Shown piece by piece: positions 1-13,159 of a DNA stretch of 64,000 bases (positions are counted from its first letter, which is position 1; every line of letters starts with the position of its first letter). The DNA is from Rhizomys pruinosus (Eukaryota; Chordata; Mammalia; Rodentia; Spalacidae): contig VZQC01009967.1 in NCBI GenBank assembly GCA_009823505.1, positions 884,971-948,970 of the forward strand, written 5' to 3'. Both the position numbers and the translations under genes were made by a program. Under the pieces are notes generated by a model that was not told where the DNA came from, did no database searches, and saw only the letters and a list, made by a program, of their open reading frames with translations.

Positions 1-307
1 CCCAAAAGCTTACTTTTATGAACAAAGAGAAATCATATCTCTCTTCAAAGTATGAGAAAACACATACAGAGGAAAAAGAATGCAGGTTACTAATAAACAT
101 CTCCTAGAAGAGGAAGAGTTAAATGGATTCTTCTATGCACTTCCTCAGTACTTAATTTACCTCTGGTGAAAATCCAAGACCTTGGATTTTCAGTCCTTTT
201 CCTAACATTTTTTGGACAATTTATCAGCCCAATTATCTTCTATGTTGAACAAAACATCATCCTGTATGTTCACTGTCAGGATTAGAAAGTTCCTGACTAT
301 TGTTCAA

Positions 308-310
<3 letters not shown>

Positions 311-371
<61 letters not shown>

Positions 372-388
372 TTCTGTGTGTGTGTGTC
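311..388. repeat. (CT)n then (TG)n microsatellite
   Basis: CT dinucleotides run from 311 to about 375, broken by two TTT steps. A short TG run follows. Serine/leucine-rich open frames here are repeat artefacts. Confidence 0.98.
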
Positions 389-703
389 TCACTTTCCCTT
401 GACTCACTTCCTTTCTACTTATTCAACAGAGCATAAAGAAAAGACCCCACAGGATGATACGTCCTGTGCAACTTTAAGCACTCCCTCGGTTGGAAGTAGG
501 GCAAAATCTCTAGCACCATCCTCCTGTGGCTGGCCAGGGCCTGCTGGACAGCTCTGCAGAGTCATGGATCCTTTTTGGTTTGTGGGAATTTCTATATGAG
601 TCTTTTATTTGAATTATTTTCAGCCTTACCAGACTCTCTCCAACTCATCCCATACCCCTCAAACCCCTTCTTAATTTCTTGTCCTCTTCTTTGATTATTA
701 TTG

Positions 704-1105
704 TTACATACTGTGCTGGATAGCTTTAGTGTCAACTTGACACACCTGGGTTAAGGGAGCCTCAATTGGGGAATTGGCTCCATTGGATTGGCGTGTGGCC
801 ACATCTGTGGGGTATTGTCTTGATTGTCAAGCAATGTGGGAGGGCCCAGCCCACAATGAGTAGTGCCACCTTGGGCAGGTTGTTGTGTACCGTATAAGAA
901 GGTAGGCTGGGCATGAGCCAGGGGAGCAAGCCAGTGAACAGCATTCCTCCATGGCTTGTGCTTCAGTTCTTGCCTCCAGATTCCTGCCCTGAGTTCCTGC
1001 CTTGGGCTCCCTAAGTGATGAACTGTGACCCAGAAGATGTAAGCTGAATAAACCCTTTCCCCCCCAAGTTGGTGTCGGTCAGAGTGTTTTGTCACAGCAA
1101 TGGAA
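704..1105 (+). mobile_element. Rodent hAT-like nonautonomous repeat (RCHARR1/URR1 type)
   Basis: The stretch carries gtgtcaacttgacacacctg near the start, ggaggg­cccagccc-type text in the middle, and gaataaaccctttcc followed by gttttgtcacagcaatggaa at the end. This is a familiar rodent interspersed repeat. The family name is from memory. Confidence 0.6.
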
Positions 1106-1124
1106 GACAAACTAGAACACATGC

Positions 1125-1144
1125 ATATATATATATATATATAT
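1125..1144. repeat. (AT)n
   Basis: Ten AT units, the landing site of the B1 at 1155-1298. Confidence 0.95.
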
Positions 1145-1154
1145 TGCACTTTTT

Positions 1155-1298
1155 TTGGTATTTTTGAGACAGGGTCTCCCTGTAGCCCCAGCTGTCCTGG
1201 AACTCACTCTGTAGACCAGGCTGGCCTTGACTCACAAAGATCCGCCTGCCTCTGCCTCCCAAGTACTAGGATTAAAGGCGTGCGCCACTACGCCTGGC
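1155..1298 (-). mobile_element. B1 SINE
   Basis: Antisense B1 with gagacagggtctccctgtag and ggcgtgcgccactacgcctg. It inserted at an AT repeat, and tatatattgcactttt flanks it at 1139-1154 and 1299-1314. Confidence 0.95.
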
Positions 1299-1540
1299 TA
1301 TATATTGCACTTTTAATGGTGTTTGTGTGTACCTGTGTTTAAGACTGCCCATTTGGGATCAGAGCCATGATTCTTAATAAGTACGCACAGTATAGTTGCC
1401 CAGGGAGCTTTTAAAATCCTCTGTGCCAAAGCTGTGCAGAATACTAGCAAACCAGGTGAAAGCCTGGCCTTTGTCTTTTAAAAAGTACATTTGCAAAGGC
1501 TGTCCTCATAGCCTCTATGAATTCTTTATACAGCAAGCCC

Positions 1541-1542
<2 letters not shown>

Positions 1543-1580
<38 letters not shown>
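1543..1580. repeat. (TG)n
   Basis: About 19 TG units, uninterrupted. Confidence 0.98.
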
Positions 1581-1582
<2 letters not shown>

Positions 1583-2896
1583 CACTTAGATCTCTTCCAG
1601 TAAGTCTCCATTACTTGAATCTGAAATCCACAGGGAGATTCCCTTATCACCTTTCTTAGAGCAGTCCCTAACTCCACCTTACCTACTGTCTGGATTTCCT
1701 TAATTATTTGCTTTCTGGTTTAGTTTCTTTTGACACATAACAGTAGAGGTTTTATGACATCAAATGCCTTGGATATTCTATCCTCAACCACCTCAACACC
1801 AAATGCATGAGTAATGAAAGAACACTGATTTTGTTTTCTCTGTTCAATTCTCTTTGATATATATCACAGGTATATCTACTTGAACCCTTGTAATTTCTTA
1901 TAATTGTAGTGTTAGTTTAAAGTTTATAAGACATTTTCATAGGTATTATGTTATTTGTTCTTCACAAAAAATATCTTAGAGGAAAAGAAACACCAGTTAT
2001 TAGAATGCTATTTTTAAAGATAACAAACTGGGTGGGACAGAATTTTGAAAATTTTGAAAATGAGAGAAATATGTGCAGGTCTCTAAGCAATAGGTGGTGG
2101 CTAACACCTGCTCTGAGAGGACTCTGAGTGCCCAGTGGCTGCCTTCCTCATTGCTGCCTCCTCTGAGCTACACACTCTCAGGATTGCAAGCTGGTTGGGT
2201 AGATTAGGCAATACTTATGAAAGGACAGCTTGATACTGGCAGCATGATCCAGTTTTTCTTCCAGAGCAGGAAAATGGGACCCATATACAATGTTTCTAGG
2301 GACCTTCCAGTGAGAAGCTGAAGTCACTAATGCTTGTGAGCAGAGCAGAGCAGTGTCAGCACACACTTGTTCTGTCGTACGCTTGCAGGTCTCTAACCCC
2401 TCCCAAATTATAGTTTAGTATAGTTAAGTATGGACTGAAGACTGCAGTCTCTCCAGACTTTTCTCTTTATGTAATAGAATTATCCAGAAGAATGTGTCTA
2501 GACGGGAGCCTGAGTTAGATCACTTGGGCTTTACTACTGCCTCTTCTATAATTACAATGAAATACACTCAAGAGTCTAGGTTCTGAGATTCTGTATCCTA
2601 GCTTCCACAGGAATGTAACACTAGCATTAACCACAGGATGTCTTCCTGCAGAATAACTGAAGGAGACTTCTCAAGGCACTTCTCAAGGGTAAACTACATT
2701 TTCTTGCATTGCATTTCACATTCCTGAATCCTTTGAACAACTATCATACAATTCAGAGACTTGAGAACACCTGGCAAAGCGGTTAATATGCTTGTAAAAG
2801 ACTACATAGGACTTCAGGATATTTGCTGTTTCATCTCTGAGACTGTGCAAGCCTTAAAAGTCTCATCATTGCGCTAAGCCAGACCATTTGGTATTT

Positions 2897-3250
2897 ATTT
2901 CAGTTACTTTTCTGTTGCTGTGATAAAATACCATGAGCAAGACAACTTAGAGAAGGAAGAGTTTCTTTAGTCTATAGTTCAAGAGTCCATAATGGTGGGG
3001 AGGCGTGGCAGCAGACGTGGCCAGAGCAGAAAGCTGAACACTCACACCTTTAAGCAGTTACAGGAAGCAGAAAGAGAAACTGGAGGTGGACCATATATTC
3101 TCAAAGCCCACCCACAGTGCTAGGCTTCTTTCACCATGACCATGCCTCCTAAAGATTCCATGACCCTCCCCAAACAGCACAAAGAACTGGGGTCCAAGTG
3201 TCCAAATACTTAGAGCCTCTGGGCCACATTTTCATTCAAACCACCACAGT
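2897..3250 (-). mobile_element. Rodent hAT-like nonautonomous repeat (URR1 type)
   Basis: The plus strand starts cagttacttttctgttgctg and ends cattcaaaccaccacag. It is the reverse complement of the same family as 14332-14697, with the shared central accaagtgttcaaat-like block. Confidence 0.65.
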
Positions 3251-3967
3251 ATTTTTTTTTTTTTTACCAGCACCCACATGCCATGAATATTTTAGATTCC
3301 AAAGAGCATAAAATTATTTAAAAACTTAAATAAGCCAAAGAATCCTGCCTTGCTCCTTCTCCCAAAGGAAAGGCACCACAGGATAAATAAATATTTATAG
3401 AAAAGCAAAATCTCATCCATCTTAATTGTTGTATTCCACATGAAAGGGTGCCACACAACAGCATCATTATTCTCTTCCCAGAACAGACACTTGGGGAAAA
3501 ACAGAGACAGAGCAGAGGTGGCTGAGACACATGGTCCCCAGAAGGGGCTATAAGCTCTCAGCCCCTCTAGCCAGCCAAGCAAGCCCAGATTTTGACTTAG
3601 CTGCAAAAGAGTCAAAAGTACCAGACACAGGAGCCATGAGAGCAGAAATACAATCTAGGGGTTCAGGTGGATCAGAACACAGAGTCAACACACACTGAAG
3701 ACAAGGGTGAAAGAGAAGGAAAGCAGAATTATGGGCCTAGGTTCAAAGTCACTGAGAGGGTTTGGACCACATTAGCTTGTGGCCTGTTGGGTACTGCTGC
3801 ATCTGGTTAGTAGAAAAACTTGGACCAAATCACAATCTGTTCAGTGACCCACTGTCTCCTTCCAATGAATATATTTATCTCTACTATCTAGATAACGTGA
3901 CACTCAAAATATTAATATAACATAATTAAAAACATGCCATGTTTATACATGTATATATGTAAATGTG

Positions 3968-4040
3968 ATGAGGGATTTAAATCCATGGCCTTATATGTAT
4001 GGGAAAGTAGTCTACTACTGAGTCTCATCTCCAGCTCGTT
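3968..4040 (-). mobile_element. ID-like fragment
   Basis: The plus strand reads atccatggccttatatgtat and ctactactgagtctcatctc, the reverse complement of an ID head. Confidence 0.4.
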
Positions 4041-4084
4041 TCTTAAAAATTTACTTTTAATTTGTTAATTTGATTTATATTTTA

Positions 4085-4225
4085 AAGACACGGTCTCAAC
4101 ACATTGCTCAGGATGGCCTTCAACTTGCTCTGTTGTTCAGGTGGTCCTGAGCTTGCAACCCTCTGCCTTCAGCTCTCCACATATCTAGGATTCATAATCC
4201 TGCACCAAAAGACCCAGCTAAAAGT
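4085..4225 (-). mobile_element. Old B1-like SINE (B1 part of a B4-like composite)
   Basis: Decayed gacacggtctcaacacattg and ctcaggatggccttcaactt resemble B1/7SL sequence. An ID-like piece follows at 3968-4040, so the pair may be one B4. Confidence 0.5.
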
Positions 4226-4689
4226 AGCCATATTAAACACTCTGCTGATCCAAATAACTTTCAGTACAATCCTTTTAGATTTATACTTGCCTTCTCACAT
4301 TCTGTTGGTAGGCAGGCAAGCATGATTTGTGACACGTGAAGAAGGAAGTGGGTTGTAAATTAGCTGTGCTGTACAAGAAAGGATTTGGGACTTGGTAACT
4401 TGAGTTGCCTTTGACATTTTGGCAATGATGTCATGGATGGGTGTTAAGCTAGATTAAGATGTTATTTCTATGACATCATCAATCCAAAAATCACAGCAGA
4501 CATTTTTCTTACTAGTAAACCCCAAGATAATGAGAAATCCCATCAAAGAAGCTGCTTTCCTCGTCTCAAATCTATCTTAGCAGACAGGGCAGGAGTGAGC
4601 CAAAGACACAGATTTCCACCAGTGGATTTTATCCTGGGATATTCTTATTCTTTACCTACTGTCAGATGGGAGTTTGCTTCCTGTATTTT

Positions 4690-4880
4690 TTTCTTTTTGT
4701 ACATATTTCTTTAGTTTTTGTAATAGGGGAAGTGGCACAAAGGAGCACGCATATGTGAAGAACGGAGGACAGTTTACTAGAGTCAGTTCTCCCCTTCCAC
4801 CATGTTAGTTCTGGGGAATTATACTCGGTGGCCAACTTGGCAGCAGAAACCTTACCACTAAGCCAGCTCCCTGGCCCTCT
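4690..4880 (-). mobile_element. B3-type SINE
   Basis: The plus strand carries agagtcagttctccccttcc, accatgttagttctgggga and ccactaagccagctccctgg in B3 order. Confidence 0.65.
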
Positions 4881-4929
4881 TCCTGTTTTCTGCACAAATC
4901 AATTCCTCACTCCTATCTGATTTTTTTGT

Positions 4930-5085
4930 TTGTTAAACAAGGTCTCACTCTGTAGCCCAGCCTGGATTACAGCTCATGATTGATATAACCCAGGGTGGTT
5001 TTGAATTCACAGCAATTAGTCTGCCTCAGTTTCTTCAGTGCTCAGATTACAGCAAACCATTGTGCCTTGTGCATACCCCTTATAT
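4930..5085 (-). mobile_element. Old B1-like SINE
   Basis: The text aacaaggtctcactctgtag and cagtgctcagattacagcaa fits a diverged antisense B1. Confidence 0.6.
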
Positions 5086-5914
5086 AGTGTTTCTGCCCAT
5101 TTTATTCACTCTTTCTAGAAATTTTTTTTTCTAGACAATGCATTCCTAAAGCTACTGCTACCTGGACACTGAATTCTAGCTTTACTCAAATGAGGACATA
5201 CCTTCCCCTAAACAGAGAAGGCCTTTCTTTCCTCTTACTCTCAAAATACTCATTTTGTCTCTCTTAACAGTTATGCTTAACACAAGGCACTGTAAATCTG
5301 ATCTATAAAGGCCTGGATATGGAATAGTTCAGGATTATTTAGACATATGTTTTCTGTTTCAGATATTCAGCTTTGCCATTATAGCAGGGAGAAGCCATAT
5401 ATAGACCAAAGAATGGCTGTTTTCCAACAAAACTTTATTTGTAAAAACAGAATGTTAGTCTACCTACCTTTGTTTCATTACCCCTGGCTTAGCACAGGAA
5501 ATAAAAGAAGTGAGCAATAAATGTAAGATTGATTATATTTGGTAAGCAATATAACTGAAAATACGATGCATCTGTTGCCTGTGCTATAGAGTGAGTATAG
5601 TCTATAAATTTCTGAATTCACTTGCAAATCCAGCACAATGACTGGGCATTGTTTGTGTACAAGAAACGGTATCACAGGGTTCTGCCCAGCTAGATGACCT
5701 AAGGGTTAGACAAAGAGATGGCACTCTGCCTCATTGATTTGCAATTAAAAAAACGTCTATTGAGACAGTGATGTTGTGGACACCATGACTGATAATCAGA
5801 TGCAATTTTTACCCACTGAAAGTACCTTGTTTGCATTTATATTGAATACAATCAGTTAGATAGCTGCCAGAGATCCACACTACAGCCTCCACTATGACTT
5901 TAATGTTTGTAATA

Positions 5915-5915
5915 C

Positions 5916-5950
<35 letters not shown>

Positions 5951-5957
5951 CATATAT
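5915..5957. repeat. (AT)n, imperfect
   Basis: An AT run broken by single G and C bases. Confidence 0.95.
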
Positions 5958-6348
5958 AGTAACGAACTTGTCATGGTTGTCACACATTTCATTTTAATCT
6001 TGCTTAAAGAAATCGGTATTGAATTCTCGTCCAATTTTCTATTTTCACTTCAAATAGGTTTTGACAATATTTGCTACAGTCTTTTTTTAGGAAGTTTTCT
6101 TAGCCAACAAATTTCACAGGTTTTCAATTTACCAGAAAAAATGATGCAAAATGTAATAGAAAGTCTATTTATTTGGATCAGCTCCTATCTATGATACAAA
6201 ATAATCTGTTGCCAGAGCTAAAACATTTAAGCAAGATTGTTGACTGGAACATTTACAGAAAAATACTCACTCTGTCTCATTTGTTAGACTCTGAACAGAA
6301 AAACAGGTAATTAAAAATACTTTGTTATTTGTCCATTGAGGTATTTGT

Positions 6349-6955
6349 GATGATTAATATTCACTGTCAAGCTGAGTTTCGGAATCACCTAGGAGACTGG
6401 CAAGGCTCACTGATCGATGCATCTGCTAAGGTGTTTCCAGGAAGGATTAACAGAGGGGAGACATTTGATTATGAGGTCAGTATAAAAGATGAGAAAGCTA
6501 GTTTAGCACCTGTGTTGACCTTCCCCTATTTCCTGTGCCATAATGAGGTAGATTGGTTGACTGACTATACCACAGTTCTTCCTTATGACAGACTGAACCC
6601 TTTGAAAAACAGAGCCTTGGGGCTGGAGAGATGGCCTAGCGGTTAAGAGCGCCGACCGCTCTTGCAGAGGACCCGGGTTCGATCCCCAGCACCCACATGG
6701 CGGCTGAGAACCGTCTGAAACTCCAACTCCAGGAGAACTCCAGCTCCAGGGGAATCCGACGCCCACTTCTGACCTCCGCGGCGTTGCACGACACGGGTGC
6801 ATAGACTTGCATGCAGACAGTACATTCATACACATACAGAAATAAATAAAAATTAATAAAAAAAGTTAAAAAAAAAAAAAGAAAAACAGAGCCTCTCCTT
6901 CCCTTAAGTTGTTTCTGTTTCGTATTTTTATCACAGCAATGAGAAAACTAATAGA
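6349..6955 (+). mobile_element. Rodent hAT-like repeat interrupted by a B2
   Basis: It starts gatgattaatattcactgtc and closes with tttatcacagcaatgagaaa, as in this rodent family. A young B2 (6619-6880) with a 14-bp target duplication splits it. Confidence 0.5.
6619..6880 (+). mobile_element. B2 SINE, long form
   Basis: It starts ggggctggagagatggccta, has A/B-box-like tRNA head text (ggttcgatcccc), carries the 17-bp internal duplication, and ends in an A-rich tail. Target duplication gaaaaacagagcct lies at 6604-6617 and 6881-6894. Confidence 0.95.
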
Positions 6956-7980
6956 ATGTGTTATACTACCTTTAAAATATAAAAATGTTAAATAAAGCTT
7001 AATATATTCTTTTCTTATCTGTTCTGTTTAATATAAAAATATTAGAGAGACAAGCAAAGGAGTAATTATCTCCTGGGAATGGGAAACCCTGAATACATTG
7101 TCTTGTATTTAACATACCTCCTTTCCATTGTTTTTCGCAATTCCTTTCATTTATGTAAATTAAGTTTTCATTTTAATACGTAATGATAAGAAACAAACAA
7201 TGCTTCATTACATGTCTGACAGATTCAGTAATGAATTTTATCAGACCCTATAAATGGACCACCATTTCCAGACAGCATACCTTTGGCAATTTTTGCTGAG
7301 ATTATACATCCCCAAAGAGAAATGCCAGCACATGTTGAAGACATAGAGCCAGCACACTGAATATGGCTTCTGTGGTTCTCATTCATCTTAGTCTTTTTCT
7401 TTCTGGAGTAACTTTAATAATGTTACAATAAATACCAATTGTATTCCCAAAGTAAAATACTGGGTGCATACCCAGTTTAAGGCTTTCTAATGAGTTCTTC
7501 TGGGTAAAAGAGACAAATAGGAAACAGGTTCATCTTTCCTTGAATACCATGCAATGGTCATTCACTGCATGGTAACAGAACCTATAAAAGACAGAATACT
7601 GAATATTGAGAGTTTAAAATATGCAATGTTGTGTGGTCAAAAACTAATGTCTTATTAGTTACTATGCATACCATGATACAACACAGCCTAGATTTTGGCT
7701 TCTGATCACAACCTACCAATTCCTTTATTTTTCTCACCATTTGGTGAACACTGAATGCCTAAAATACAGAACCATTTCTCTGGTATGGAAGAACTATCAA
7801 GATTGCTTAGCAAAGCAGTTTCTTCCACATCTTTGACTATGGTTCATAAGGATCAGGTTGGAAAAGCCATAATTTCGTGCCTGCCATTCCACTGACCCTG
7901 AGCACTTGAAGATCAATCTACCAGGAGACTCAAATAGAGTAAACTAAATCCTACTTGCTTTCTCAGAAAGTACCACTGGA

Positions 7981-10170
7981 TTAATCCTCTGACAGATGTG
8001 TATCTGGTAAAGATTTTCTCCGACACTGTGGGTTTCCTCTTCACTTCTTGACTGTTTTTTTTTTCTGTGCAAAAACTTTTTAGTTTAGGAGTCCCACTTG
8101 TCAGTTGTTGGCCCTAATCCCTGAGCAACTGATAAATTATCTAGAAAGTCCTTTCTTATGGGTGCTGCTGAAGTTTTCTTCTGAAAGTTTCAGAGTTCCA
8201 GAATTTACATTGAGATCTTGGATTCATTTGGAGTTGACATTATCCAGGATAATAGATAACAGTCTGATTTTATTTTTCTACAAAACTGGAAATCCAGTTG
8301 TGCCAGCACCATTTGTTGAAGATGCTGTTGTTCCCTAGTGCATGTTCTAGGCACCTTTGCCAAATGTCAGGTAACATACACCCCTGTTTGGGTTTTTTCT
8401 TATGTTCCATTGAACTATGTGTCTGTTTTTATGCCAGTACTTTGCTATTCCTATAAATAGGTTTGTGTATAGTTGGAAATCTAGTATGGTAAGCTCTCAG
8501 AGTTGCTTATTGTGTACAAGATTGCTTTGGTTATCTGGGGTCCTTTGTGATTCCATATAAATTTCAGGATTTATTTATTTATTTATTCATTTATATTTAT
8601 GTGTATGAATATACTGTCTGCATGCAGGTTTGTGCACCCGTATCGTGCAATGCTATGGAGGTCAGTCAGAAGAGGGCATCAGGTTCCCCTGGAACTGGAG
8701 CTAAAGACAGTTCTCAGCCGCCATGTGGGTGCTGGGGATTGAACCCGGGTCCTCTGCAAAAGCAGTTGACACTTTTAACTGCTAGGCCATCTCTCCAGCC
8801 CCAGAATTTCTTTTTCTAATTCTATGAAGAATGTCATGGGGATTTTGATTTGCATTGCACTGAATATATAGAATACTTTTGGCAAGACAGTAATTTTCAC
8901 AATATTGATTCTACCAAACTGATTATGAGAGGTCTTTCCATCTCCTGATGTCTTCTTCAGTTTGTTTCTCCAAAGTTTTAAATTTTCATTGAAGAGATCT
9001 TTAATGCCTTTGGTTAGGTTTATTCTTTTCTTTTTTGAGGTTATTTTGAATGGAGGATTTTTATGAACTCTTTCTCCAATTGCTTGCTATTGGTATATAG
9101 AAAAGCTACTAGATTTTGTTAATTGGTTTTGTAGCCTGCTAAGTTGCTGAAAGTGTTTGTTAATGATTTTCACAAGTTTTCTGGTGGAATTTTTGGAATC
9201 TCTTATGTGTAATATCATATAATCTGCAAATAGGGATAATTTGAGCTCTTCCAATTAGTACGTTCTTGTCTTATTGCTCTAGCAAGAATTTCAAGCACTA
9301 GATTGAACAAGGAGTGGACTGATTCCTTACTTTAATGGTAATACTTCCAGTTTTTTTTTCCACTCAGAATGATTTTGAGTGTGGGATGTTGTATATAGCT
9401 TTAATTATGCTGAAGTATGTTCTTTCCAGTGCAATTCCTTCTAAGATGTTTAACATAAATGGATATCAAATTTTGTCAAAGGCCTTTTCTGGATCTATTA
9501 AGATTTATGTCTTTACATCCATTTATATGATTTATTACATTTATTGTCTAATGTATTTTGAAACACCTTGCAACAGAGGGCAATGAACACAGAGGGCCAC
9601 AACTGGCCAAAGTGTAGAGAATAAGAGACTGCAGAGTGGATTTATCTCAACAGGACACATTTTAAACCTCACCCACCTAGGGCTCAGAGACTACTGTAGA
9701 GAAGAGGGAACAAAGACTGTAACACAAAGGTTGGTGCAAGACCATAAGGAAACAGAGTCCTCCAGGCTTCTGGGAACTTGCTCTCACAAAGTTACAGTAA
9801 TGGTAGCAGCATGCACAAGAATGATCCACACAAATTCAATTAAACAAAACTGAGCATATTGATGGGGAAATGGGCAGGATGCCACAACTTTCACCAAAGA
9901 ACTATTGATTTCTGGTCACTGCTGGGTGAGGGAGAGTCAATCTTCTTCAAGGGAGTGGTGCCACATAGGCTGAACAGGCTCCAGTGCATGAACTCACACC
10001 GAGGAATAGCTGGTTATACAAACTTGACTCAATAGACCTTCACATATATGACAGAATGCATGCAATCCTGTGGGGGGGGGCTCTGAGGGGTTCAGATAGG
10101 AGAGAAGTCTAAATATGATTAAATGTATTATAAATAAAATGCACAAAAATTCAATAAAAATATATATTGG
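7981..10170 (+). mobile_element. L1 fragment with inverted 5' part (twin-primed)
   Basis: From about 7981 to 9555 the sequence is antisense L1 ORF2 (reverse-transcriptase region, heavily decayed, split by a B2 at 8569-8802). From about 9570 to 10170 it is sense L1 3'UTR ending in an A-rich tail with aataaa motifs. The flanks agaaagtaccactgga (7965-7980) and agaaaggtaccactgga (10171-10186) are a target-site duplication with one extra base. Inverted 5' segment plus direct 3' segment within one duplication is the twin-priming pattern. Confidence 0.82.
8569..8802 (-). mobile_element. B2 SINE, short form
   Basis: Antisense copy from T-rich tttatttatt to ctctccagcccc. It lies inside the inverted arm of the L1 at 7981-10170. 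It lacks the 17-bp duplication. Confidence 0.92.
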
Positions 10171-11297
10171 AGAAAGGTACCACTGGAAGAAAACACTAAA
10201 TTTCTCTTGTCACTTGGCCACTCAGGGCACCTGTTCTGGCAGCTAACATACAATAACACAGTTAATTAAGCCACAGAGGGCTTTATAAATATAATCAAAA
10301 TCACTACATGTGGTAGTGTGTTTAATTGAAAATGTTTGGAGGATTTTCAATTTTATAACTTTCTCTCTGTCCAAATAAATAACACCTATGGAAACATGAA
10401 TAAAAAAGTAATGATTCAGGGGTCCAAAAACCACATAACAGGAAAATCACATAAGTAAAAAAGCACAAATATGTCTCATGGATACCACTCTGATAAATGA
10501 AACAAGAAAAACTGAAAGTATGTTTTGCTGATAAAAGAGGGAGATAAATTATGACTTCAGTTGAAAATTTTACAGATGGCGAGAATGTGGCATGCTATTA
10601 TTCTTTGAAAGTGTGTTCCCTAAGTAAAGAAACTGGGAAACAACTTGACTAATTCATTAATTAAAGCATGCTAATTGATAAAAATGGGGACACAATTTCC
10701 ATTTTCTAGACAATACAATAGGAAATAAAACAACTAGAGTCATTTTCCCACATTTTGCTCCTTTCACATACATTTATACATTTATATATGTTTAAGAAAC
10801 TAAAAGATATAATATGCAAAAATCCCAAGAAGAGTTCGGATGAAAGGAAACCAAAGCGCAGAGACAACAGGGGAACCCATGTGGGACTGAAGTACAAGGA
10901 CGAACAGAGATAATCACAAAGGCGCATGCTGCAGACACATTGTGAATAATAATGTCTGCAGATAGATCATTTATTTTGATGATCACAGAAGTCAATGAAA
11001 GGAATTTGATAAATGGTGAAAGTTTATAGCACAAAGAGCAAAATACATAAAAAAGAACTCTCTAAACTGTCAGTATTGGTGTGTGGGAAGAACCTTAGGT
11101 CCCTGGTAGGGGGCTCTATTAAAGTAATTTTTCTAGTGAATATAAATTGTACATTCTTTATTCAAAAGATTTATCCTATTTCTATTCATTTGGATCCACA
11201 TATTCAGAACATAACAGAAGTAATGCTAAGGATATATGAACACATTCTGCTCCAATATTTTAACTGATAGCGCCAAACAAAAGAAACAACACCATAT

Positions 11298-11534
11298 TTT
11301 TTTTAATTTTATTTATTTCTGTATGTGTATCAATGCACTGTCTGCCTGCAGGTTTGTGCACCCGTGTCCTGCAATGCGGCGGAGGTCAGAAGAGGGTGTT
11401 CCCCTGGAACTGGAGTTCTCCTGGAATTGGAGTTTCAGACGGTTCTTGGCTGCCATGTGGGTGCTGGGGATCGAACCCGAGTCCTCTGTAAGAGCAGTCG
11501 GCGCTCTTAACCGCTAGGCCATCTCTCCAGCCCC
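11298..11534 (-). mobile_element. B2 SINE, long form
   Basis: Antisense full-length copy. Target duplication aacaccatat lies at 11288-11297 and 11535-11544. It carries the 17-bp duplication. Open frames of about 60-90 codons on either strand are B2 sequence. Confidence 0.95.
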
Positions 11535-11982
11535 AACACCATATATTTTTAAGAAGACTAAATGGTTTTACCACAACCAAATATAAGAGTTACTATGTAA
11601 CCAGATAATGTAATACTATTCAACCTTCACGACAAGTTTGAAGAATTATACCTTTAACAAAGAAATATGTTTATTAGTTATTGTTTAACAAATGCACATG
11701 GTAAGAGAGCCAGCAAATTATCTAAATCAGCTCTGGAACTAGGCACTCTGTGCTAAGAGTTGATATTAAAACATTTCCCCTGGAACTTACTATAAAAATA
11801 CTAAACTATTTAAATTTCCAACTCATTTATTGTCAGAAAAATTAGTCAATATTCTTTTTGTTTAATTTTAAGGAAATTAAAAGGAAAGTGCATTTGATAA
11901 TTTCAGCACTTTATAAGTTTAAATATATCCACATAGTTACTATTGATAGAATAGCATACATACTTCATTTATACAGTACATG

Positions 11983-12150
11983 AGCCAGGTGTGGTGGCGC
12001 ACGCCTTTAATCCTAGCACTTTGGAGGCAGAGGCAGGTGGATCTCTGTGAGTTCAAGGCCAGCTTGGTCTACACAGTGAGTTTCAGGCCAGCTAGGTTTA
12101 CAGGGAGACCCTGTCTCAAAAAGACCAAAAATATAAATAAATAAAGAAAG
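11983..12150 (+). mobile_element. B1 SINE
   Basis: Sense copy: agccaggtgtggtggcgcac to gagaccctgtctcaaaaaga, then an AAAT-type tail. Confidence 0.95.
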
Positions 12151-13159
12151 AATATGTGTGGTTATGGTTATTTTTATTTTGGTCATTGTAACTGATAAAC
12201 ACACATAGAATTATATATGCTTTAGCATTTATATAGTTACATCTTTAGGTATCTGTGCAGTTTTCCCTATGTTGTTTGTTTATTTTAGCCTAGTCATATT
12301 TCCCAAGGCTTGAGTGTATCAAGTTGGATTTTTGATGCAATAACAAACATGCCCCAAATCTCAGGTATTGAAAACAATCAACATTTCTCATTCATGTTAC
12401 AGTCTTACAGCACCAGAGATGTCTGGTTACCATCCCCACTCTGAGATCTAAGCTGAGGGACTATCACCTTTCTCCAATATGAAGATATTAGATTACAATG
12501 TACAGGAAATTGGCAAATCGTGTGATTCCCTCCCCAACACTTCTGTTCAAAAGGATCAAATGTCAACCTTGCTCATATTTTTTAATCAAGTCAAAATCAT
12601 GCATGAGAGTATCTCAATAATAATAAAAATGCATTTTCATTTGAGAAGATTTTGAAAGTAACATATAGCCTATCTTAAGCTATGTGATGTTTGGTGAAAA
12701 CCTTACATATGAGAACTGAAAATGTAGATCCCCAACAGAAATCAGGATGAATCGGCTTATATCTATTTTGCCTGTAGGAGACACATTCAGTGCAATGAAA
12801 TGGTATCTTGAGGCAATCAAGAATAGAAACCAAGAAATTGTGCTAAAATTCTATATGAACAGAATTTATGAGATCTTGTGAGCCACTCTTTCTCACTTTG
12901 AGACATGATGCTTCCACTTACTCAGCGCCACCAGAAACAAATCATAGAGTTTAATTTCCTTTAGGATATATGCCCCCCCCCCACATACACATACTCCTAC
13001 ACACCCACATCCACACCCCAGCTCAGTAGGTGAGCTGATAAGGCTCTCAGGCTTAAGGACTGATGGTGCTTCTAAGTCTTCTCCTCACTCAAATACTCAT
13101 AGTTGTTTTATTCACTCAAAAATTACAAAAATAATTATTTAAAAGTTTCAATAGTGACT

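Noticed and set aside
6503..6835. Open frames of 60-110 codons with similar peptides (containing SDSPGTGV, GDRTRVLCKS) at many places
   Set aside because: They coincide exactly with B2 copies on either strand and recur with every copy. They are read-through of a SINE, not a protein family.
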